Shown piece by piece: positions 58,513 to 64,000 of a stretch of DNA of 64,000 nt; the stretch's first letter is position 1; the number at the start of each line of letters is the position of its first letter. The notes beneath the pieces are model-generated. The model worked only from the letters and a program-made list of their open reading frames with translations. It had not been told where the DNA came from and did no database searches. The position numbers were made by a program, and so were the translations under genes. This stretch comes from Denitrovibrio acetiphilus DSM 12809 (GTDB lineage Bacteria; Chrysiogenota; Deferribacteres; Deferribacterales; Geovibrionaceae), in assembly GCF_000025725.1 (NCBI RefSeq), contig NC_013943.1, positions 806,001-870,000 on the forward strand, read 5' to 3'.

Positions 58513-60156
58513 ATGCAGATGAATACGTGTAAAGGTTTTTTGCCTAAGATGGTGCTTATCTTTTTGTTTCAAGGTGCCATTGCTCTGGTAATCTTCCTAA
58601 CTAACTATCTTTATTTAAAAAAAGCTTCAACCATGCCGGCAGCAGAAGTTCAGACTTATCTTTATGATTCACTGTCTAAGTCTGTTTTCAACTCTCTGTC
58701 ACTTTTATCGGTAGGGCTGATTATTGCTGTTCTGGCAGCATATTTTATCAACAGAAATTTTCTGAATGGCATTTCCAACATAGAACAGACGCTTTCAGAG
58801 ATTGATAAAGGGCAGATGGATGTGCGTGTTGACGAAAACTCGGTTGGCGGACTTTGTGAGATGGGGAAACTTATCAACCATATGGCGGCAAAATTTGATT
58901 CCACCATATCGAGCTTTCACTTTGCCTCGAATAACATCGGGAGTGCTTCGAAAAATCTGATTGATATATACGGTTCTGTCAATGAAATGGTTAACAATGT
59001 AAATGACAGTGTGGTGAGTGTGAGCTCAGCAGCAGAGGAGCTGAATGCGACAGGGCACAATGTGCTTGATATGTGCCGTGAATCTTCAATCAGCATAGAT
59101 AAATGCAACGATCAGGTTGTATGCGGGAAAAGTGTAATAAGCGAGAGCAGGAAAAGCATGGAAGAGATATCAACCGGTATTAACTCCATTGTGGATGTTG
59201 TGCACGGTTTTCAAGTGCAATCCCACGAGATAGGTCAGATAGTTGTTGCTATTAATGAGATAGCAGAACAGACAAACCTCTTAGCACTGAATGCCGCAAT
59301 TGAGGCGGCAAGAGCAGGAGATCATGGGCGCGGCTTCGCCGTTGTGGCGGACGAAGTGCGTAAGCTTGCCGGAAAGACATCAGACTCTACAAAACAGATT
59401 GAAGACGTCATTAAAGATTTGCAGGCAAGGATAAACGAAGTAAACCATTCCGTGAAGTCCTCTGTTGACCTTGTAAATAAAGGTATTGAGCTTTCGGATA
59501 ACTCGGTTGAGGCAATTGAGGAGATCAATCAGAATATTATGTATGTCGCAGAACAGATCAGAGGTATTGTTCACTCGAAAGAGGAAGAGGCGCATGCTCT
59601 GGGAGATGTCACAAGGAGCACTACGGACATAAGTGGTCAGACAGCGGATATAGTTAAAGTTGTTCATGAGTCTTTTCTTGCAGGAGAAAATCTGACTGGG
59701 CTTGCAGGCAGTATTTCATCAAAGACACGGGGTTTTAAGTCTAAGAAGATGGATAAATTCATGCCGTGGACGAAAGAGATGGAGCTTGGCGTAAAAATAT
59801 TTGACGATCAGCATAAGAAGCTGGTTCAGATGATTAATGATCTTTATGACACAATGCAGCAGAATAAAGGTGCTGATGCTCTGCTTAAAATATTAAACGA
59901 TCTTGTAGAATATACTGTTTATCACTTTGATAATGAAGAGGAGATGTTTGCGAAATATAACTACAGCAGACAGAAAGAGCATATAAAAATACATACGGAT
60001 CTTAAGAACACCGCAGTTGAACTGAGAGAGAAAATTCTTGCTGGAGAAGCTGTTGTCGGGTTTAACGTTATACGTTTTCTTGAAGACTGGCTGATGAACC
60101 ATATCCTCGGTGAAGATAAAAAATATGCAGAACTGTTTAAGTCAAAAGGTCTGTAG
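58513..60156 (+). CDS. Methyl-accepting chemotaxis protein with C-terminal hemerythrin domain
   Basis: The 547-residue product has two membrane helices (about 10-30 and 60-78) around a short periplasmic loop, then a HAMP domain and a signalling domain with the highly conserved hairpin [21 protein letters not shown] bacteriohemerythrin domain follows (about 420-545) with all di-iron ligands present: His in DDQH, HFDNEE, HIKIH and NHILGED. Oxygen or redox sensing inside the cell is the expected input, suiting an anaerobe that avoids oxygen. It overlaps the end of the convergent kinase gene by 20 nt. Confidence 0.92.
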   Translation: MQMNTCKGFLPKMVLIFLFQGAIALVIFLTNYLYLKKASTMPAAEVQTYLYDSLSKSVFNSLSLLSVGLIIAVLAAYFINRNFLNGISNIEQTLSEIDKGQMDVRVDENSVGGLCEMGKLINHMAAKFDSTISSFHFASNNIGSASKNLIDIYGSVNEMVNNVNDSVVSVSSAAEELNATGHNVLDMCRESSISIDKCNDQVVCGKSVISESRKSMEEISTGINSIVDVVHGFQVQSHEIGQIVVAINEIAEQTNLLALNAAIEAARAGDHGRGFAVVADEVRKLAGKTSDSTKQIEDVIKDLQARINEVNHSVKSSVDLVNKGIELSDNSVEAIEEINQNIMYVAEQIRGIVHSKEEEAHALGDVTRSTTDISGQTADIVKVVHESFLAGENLTGLAGSISSKTRGFKSKKMDKFMPWTKEMELGVKIFDDQHKKLVQMINDLYDTMQQNKGADALLKILNDLVEYTVYHFDNEEEMFAKYNYSRQKEHIKIHTDLKNTAVELREKILAGEAVVGFNVIRFLEDWLMNHILGEDKKYAELFKSKGL

Positions 60157-61096
60157 GCATCATAGGAATATAGATCATAAATGAAGTACCTGTTCCCGGG
60201 GTGGACGAAACTTCGATCCGCCCTTTATGCTTTTCAGTGATTTCTTTTGCGATAACCAGCCCAAGCCCGGTTCCTCTGTTTTTTGTAGAGAAGAACGGGG
60301 TAAATAGCCTGTTGAGTATCTCTTCTGTTATCCCAGGACCATTGTCGATTATGGAAATTTTCAGCATCGGCAGTGCCCAGTTTTCCTTTTTATTAATGTA
60401 TTTTATAGTCGGGTCTATGGACAAATACAGAGATATCTGACCTGTTTTCTGAGCTTCACATGCGTTTTTTATAAGGTTATTGACTGCCATGAAAAGCTTC
60501 TTTCTGTCTGCGATAATGTTTTCCAGAGAGGGTTCTATCTGGACTGACAGCTTGATGTCCGGAAAGAGGACATAGAGCGAGTCCTTAAGCTCTTCCAGAA
60601 AGGCAAGAATGTTGAACTCCGAGTATTCAATCTCCATCTCCGAAAGCATCCTGATATTCTGCATAATGTGCTTTATGCGTTCAGTTTCGTTGAGGATAAT
60701 TCCTGCGCATTTGCGGATATATTCGTCACTGCTTTTGGCTAGGATGAGCTGTGATGTGCCGTCTATTACTGTGAGCGGGTTTTTCATCTCATGTTGAAAT
60801 GAACTGATATCGAAAAGTTCTTCAAGGTTTGGTCTGAATTCGTCTACATTGATAATGAGCACACGTCTGACAGGCGGACCTGGTTCTATGGTTTTTATAC
60901 CGAAAAGCCTGTGCTGAAGTTTGATTGTATTTTGTCCGGCGTTAATATGTTCAAGGATAAATCTCTTAAAATTTTTTATGCCTGCTTCGATGCCTGTCTG
61001 CAAAAACTTTTCACCGGCATTATTCATGTCTGTGATCTTGCCTCCGGATATCTCGAAATACGCAGAACGCAGATTGCTGAAATTGCAGTCAGGCAT
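60137..61096 (-). CDS. NtrB-like cytoplasmic histidine kinase
   Basis: The 319-residue product has a PAS-like N-terminal region (about 1-95), the H-box [13 protein letters not shown], the N box [29 protein letters not shown] and no membrane segments. All kinase motifs are intact, unlike the kinase next to glnD. No response regulator lies next to it; the sigma-54 activator of this window has a degenerate receiver and is an unlikely partner. It follows PBP1A by 3 nt. Confidence 0.88.
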   Translation of the reverse strand: MPDCNFSNLRSAYFEISGGKITDMNNAGEKFLQTGIEAGIKNFKRFILEHINAGQNTIKLQHRLFGIKTIEPGPPVRRVLIINVDEFRPNLEELFDISSFQHEMKNPLTVIDGTSQLILAKSSDEYIRKCAGIILNETERIKHIMQNIRMLSEMEIEYSEFNILAFLEELKDSLYVLFPDIKLSVQIEPSLENIIADRKKLFMAVNNLIKNACEAQKTGQISLYLSIDPTIKYINKKENWALPMLKISIIDNGPGITEEILNRLFTPFFSTKNRGTGLGLVIAKEITEKHKGRIEVSSTPGTGTSFMIYIPMMPTDLLT

Positions 61097-61099
61097 AAA

Positions 61100-63349
61100 T
61101 TACTCCGTCATTGTCATAGGCTTTTCAAATGGTTCAAAAGTGTAATCACCACTGAAACTGTTTGTTATTTCGTGTGTTTCTGCATCCACACGGAAGTATG
61201 CCACATCTCTGGAGACAGGGAACAGCATTTTTCCGAAGTTGTCCTGAATTGACTGAGTGAACTTTACCCATGCAGGAAGAGCAGTGTTCGACCCTGTCCG
61301 CCATCTGCCAATAGGTTTAAAGTCGTCAAATCCCACCCATACTCCGCTTACGAGGTCAGGCATATAACCTACAAACCATGTGTCTTTGTTGTCATTTGTT
61401 GTACCGGTTTTACCTGCTATCAGTTTGGGTATAACCTTTGCTCTTTTAGCAGTTCCGTTCACTACAACATTTCTCATCATATCAACCATTATGTGTGCTG
61501 TTCCTTCCTTGAGAACAGGGATGGGGTCGGAAGGTTTATACTCTTTTATGATCTCCCCTCTGGCATTTTCGATTTTTGTGATGAAAAAAGGATCGTGTCT
61601 GACTCCCAGATTTGGAAATGTTGAAAAGGCGTAAACCATCTCCATAAGGGAAACAGCGCCGGAGCCTATGCTTACAGAGAGGTCTCTGTTTATCTGCTCC
61701 TCTATGCCAAATTTGTGTGCCTGCTCTATGATTTTGTCGATTCCCACTTTTTCTGCAACTTTGATAGTGACAAGGTTACGCGATTTTGTGAGAGCTTCTT
61801 TAAGGGTCGTGTGTCCGAAGAATTTACCTGAGTAGTTTGCCGGCTTCCAGAATTCGCCTTCGCCGTCAAGCTCTTTGATAACCGGTGCGTCAAGAACCTG
61901 TGACATGATGTTCATTCCGTTTTCAAGGGCTGCGGCATAAACAATAGGTTTGAACAGACTGCCCACCTGACGCTTTGCCTGAAACGACCTGTTAAACATG
62001 GATTTGCGATAGTCAAAACCACCCACCATTGCGTATATTTCCCCCGTGGCGGGATTTGCAGAGAGCAGAGCTGACTCAAGGTCAGGTTCCTGCGTCAGTC
62101 TGTAATGTTTATTTTCTTCATCCAGAAGTGTTACATATACTATATCGTTTTTATTGAGTATTCTTCTGAAATCGGTATTGCGGTAATAGCTTGATTTGTA
62201 AGGTCTTGCCCACCTGTTTTCTTTGATGTAAAGCCGTCCTTCACCGTTAAGGGTGGTCAGCCAGACATCATCCTCTTCTACCTTTGTGACCAGTGCTCTT
62301 TCGAAATTCAGCTCTTTCAGATAATTTTTCTGCATCTCCAGCACTTCTTCGAGATGATCGACTTCAGGGTTATACGTTGCTATTTCGCCTCTGAAACCAA
62401 GAGCTTCTGACATTTCTATGAGGTTGGCTTTTATGGAGTCTTCAGCTTTTTTCTGCATGTCTAAATCCAGGGTGGTATAAACCAGCAGACCCGCTGTGTC
62501 AACATCTTCAACCCCTTCATGCTCTTTAAGGTGGCGGATTACATAGTCAACGAAATATCCGGCAGCCATATTCTTCGGCGGGATCTTATCGATGATAATA
62601 TCTTCTTCAAGTGATGTGGTTTTATATTCGTCTTCAGTTATAAAGCCTGTTTCGTACATACGGAAGAGGACGTGGTTTCGTCTCTTTTGTGCTTTATCAG
62701 GGTTCAGGTGGGGTGCATATATCCCCGGCGCTTTCGGAACGCCAGCTATCATGGCTTCTTCCGCCAGTGTAAGCTCGCCTACGTGTTTGCCGTAATAGTT
62801 AACAGCAGCGGCTTCCACCCCGTACGCCCCCCGTCCGAAATAGACCTGATTAAGATACATCTCAAGTATTTTCTTTTTTGACAGGGCTTTATCAATACGA
62901 TATGCAAGTATCGCCTCTTTCACTTTTCTTTTAAGTTTTTTTTCAGGGGTGAGGTAGATGATCTTCACGAGCTGCTGAGTGAGGGTGCTCCCCCCTTCAA
63001 CGACACGTCCAGCCTTAACGTTGGTTATAAAGGCACGGAGAATCCCCATAAGGTCAACCCCCCCGTGTTCATAAAAACGGGCATCTTCGACAGCCACAAC
63101 TGCATTCTGAAGCATCTCCGGGATGTCTTCTATCGGCAGTGGATAGCGTCTTTCAGAGCCAAGCTCTGCTATGGTTTTTCCGTTTCTGTCATATATAATA
63201 GTTGGTCTTTTATACTCATAGTCTTTCAGGTCTTTTATGGAAGGAAGCTCACGGCTTAGTTTATAAATGTAGCCGAAAACACCGCCGGAGATAGCTATAG
63301 TCATTATCACACAGAAGATTATAAAATATTTAAGAACTTTTTTGATCAT
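61100..63349 (-). CDS. mrcA: Class A penicillin-binding protein 1A
   Basis: The 749-residue product has one N-terminal membrane anchor, a GT51 glycosyltransferase (EDARFYEHGGVDLMG, GGSTLTQQLVK, YLNQVYFGRGAYGVE) and a transpeptidase with SxxK (GSLFKP), SRN (TKSRNLV) and KTGT (AGKTGTTND). It synthesises and cross-links peptidoglycan in the periplasm. The length is close to other PBP1A proteins. Confidence 0.93.
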   Translation of the reverse strand: MIKKVLKYFIIFCVIMTIAISGGVFGYIYKLSRELPSIKDLKDYEYKRPTIIYDRNGKTIAELGSERRYPLPIEDIPEMLQNAVVAVEDARFYEHGGVDLMGILRAFITNVKAGRVVEGGSTLTQQLVKIIYLTPEKKLKRKVKEAILAYRIDKALSKKKILEMYLNQVYFGRGAYGVEAAAVNYYGKHVGELTLAEEAMIAGVPKAPGIYAPHLNPDKAQKRRNHVLFRMYETGFITEDEYKTTSLEEDIIIDKIPPKNMAAGYFVDYVIRHLKEHEGVEDVDTAGLLVYTTLDLDMQKKAEDSIKANLIEMSEALGFRGEIATYNPEVDHLEEVLEMQKNYLKELNFERALVTKVEEDDVWLTTLNGEGRLYIKENRWARPYKSSYYRNTDFRRILNKNDIVYVTLLDEENKHYRLTQEPDLESALLSANPATGEIYAMVGGFDYRKSMFNRSFQAKRQVGSLFKPIVYAAALENGMNIMSQVLDAPVIKELDGEGEFWKPANYSGKFFGHTTLKEALTKSRNLVTIKVAEKVGIDKIIEQAHKFGIEEQINRDLSVSIGSGAVSLMEMVYAFSTFPNLGVRHDPFFITKIENARGEIIKEYKPSDPIPVLKEGTAHIMVDMMRNVVVNGTAKRAKVIPKLIAGKTGTTNDNKDTWFVGYMPDLVSGVWVGFDDFKPIGRWRTGSNTALPAWVKFTQSIQDNFGKMLFPVSRDVAYFRVDAETHEITNSFSGDYTFEPFEKPMTMTE

Positions 63350-63389
63350 TACTTTACCTTTATGAAGACCGCCCGTCTGAGCGGATTAT

Positions 63390-64000
63390 TTATTTTTTGC
63401 CGGAAGTATATTCAAAGAGCATGTCGCGTACCCGTGCCGCTTTTTCAAACTCAAGGTTCTGGGCATGTTCCTGCATAAGTTTTTTCAGGGCTTCGATGTC
63501 CGCTTCACGGCGTCCCGATAATGTTATACCTATATCATCATTAATATCAACTGTTACGTAGTCTTTTTCGTAAATTGATTCGAGTATGTTGCTTATCTCA
63601 TTTTTAATTGTTTGCGGAGTTATGCCGTGCTCTTTGTTATATAGGAGCTGTTTTTCCCGCCTGCGTTTTGTTTCGTCCAGTGCTGACTGCATGGAGCGGG
63701 TTATCTTTTCAGCGTAGAATATCGCACGTCCGTTAACATTCCTTGCTGCACGTCCGATGGTCTGTATGAGCGATTTTTCAGAGCGCAGAAATCCCTCTTT
63801 GTCAGCATCAAGGACAGCGACAAGGCTTACCTCCGGAATATCCAGCCCCTCACGCAGAAGGTTTATCCCCACCAGAACATCAAATTCTCCCAGCCGAAGC
63901 TGTTTGAGGATGCGGATGCGCTCAAGGGTATCTATCTCTGAATGAAGGTATTTTATTCTCACGCCCATGTCGTCGTAATATTTGGTAAGCTCCTCTGACA
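63390..64000 (-). CDS. uvrB: UvrB, C-terminal part (partial)
   Basis: The frame continues beyond the window; the visible 202 residues include the SF2 helicase motifs V and VI ([30 protein letters not shown]) and the UvrC-binding UVR domain ([20 protein letters not shown]). An internal ATG at 63968 is not a start, as [10 protein letters not shown] continues upstream in frame. The protein loads UvrC in nucleotide excision repair. The gene is followed by PBP1A at 40 nt. Confidence 0.93.
   Translation of the reverse strand, partial: SEELTKYYDDMGVRIKYLHSEIDTLERIRILKQLRLGEFDVLVGINLLREGLDIPEVSLVAVLDADKEGFLRSEKSLIQTIGRAARNVNGRAIFYAEKITRSMQSALDETKRRREKQLLYNKEHGITPQTIKNEISNILESIYEKDYVTVDINDDIGITLSGRREADIEALKKLMQEHAQNLEFEKAARVRDMLFEYTSGKK

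Noticed and set aside
63350-63389. Terminator between uvrB and PBP1A
   Set aside because: The stem CCGC/GCGG is only 4 bp and no T-run follows; the two genes may be co-transcribed.

Overview
The window comes from a Gram-negative, motile, anaerobically respiring bacterium. Evidence includes outer-membrane lipoproteins and beta-barrels, a TonB-dependent receptor, FliL, a chemoreceptor, about seventy haem c attachment motifs in the first 13 kb, and anaerobic haem breakdown by HutW. The gene mix (multihaem cytochrome clusters, sigma-54 control, many diguanylate cyclases) suggests Deferribacterota (Denitrovibrio, Geovibrio or Seleniivibrio type), with Desulfuromonadia-like lineages as the alternative. 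No rRNA or tRNA lies in the window, so the placement is an inference.

Region 1 (1-12735) is an electron-transfer locus. A plus-strand operon encodes the end of a cytochrome, an NHL-propeller protein, a 28-haem periplasmic cytochrome, a TPR protein, an Ig-like octahaem cytochrome, a cytochrome lipoprotein with 7 CXXCH plus CX3CH and CX4CH sites, an outer-membrane beta-barrel, and two more cytochrome lipoproteins (7 and 8 haems). It ends at a bidirectional terminator. Facing it are an 11-haem-site cytochrome and a thioredoxin-fold protein without CXXC. The layout matches a porin-cytochrome conduit across the outer membrane.

Region 2 (12831-22436) opens with four tandem 97-bp palindromic repeats. 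It then carries a lysA-like decarboxylase, an ammonium transporter fused to a diguanylate cyclase, a small secreted protein, a sigma-54 activator with a degenerate receiver domain, and the operon kamA / ATP-grasp / ATP-grasp / GNAT. Sigma-54-like promoters precede both the small secreted protein and the kamA operon. The kamA operon is the best candidate for an undescribed pathway: it should make beta-lysine and then ligate and acetylate something.

Region 3 (22435-34774) holds a CecR-YbhGFSR-like ABC export operon, a PAS-GGDEF cyclase, an IS4-like element with unusually long perfect terminal repeats and an RBS-masking hairpin, an EamA transporter, an IS5/IS427 element with a programmed frameshift, and a 7TM-GGDEF cyclase just downstream of that IS.

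Region 4 (34768-46465) is a Fur-boxed haem-acquisition operon read on the minus strand: exbB, exbD, tonB, a 52-residue Com-like zinc ribbon, the haem receptor, a flavodoxin, hutW, hutX, hutBCD and, by 4- and 10-nt overlaps, an ABC-2 exporter. An RMD1/DUF155 gene lies beyond it.

Region 5 (46685-64000) is mostly core functions: a polytopic membrane protein of unknown role, a degenerate PAS histidine kinase overlapping glnD, a fliL-like gene, mtaB, a CoA-disulfide reductase/rhodanese fusion, purC, an HxlR regulator divergent from a YhdH-type reductase, a possible structured RNA, a hemerythrin-tailed chemoreceptor, a histidine kinase, PBP1A and the 3' part of uvrB.
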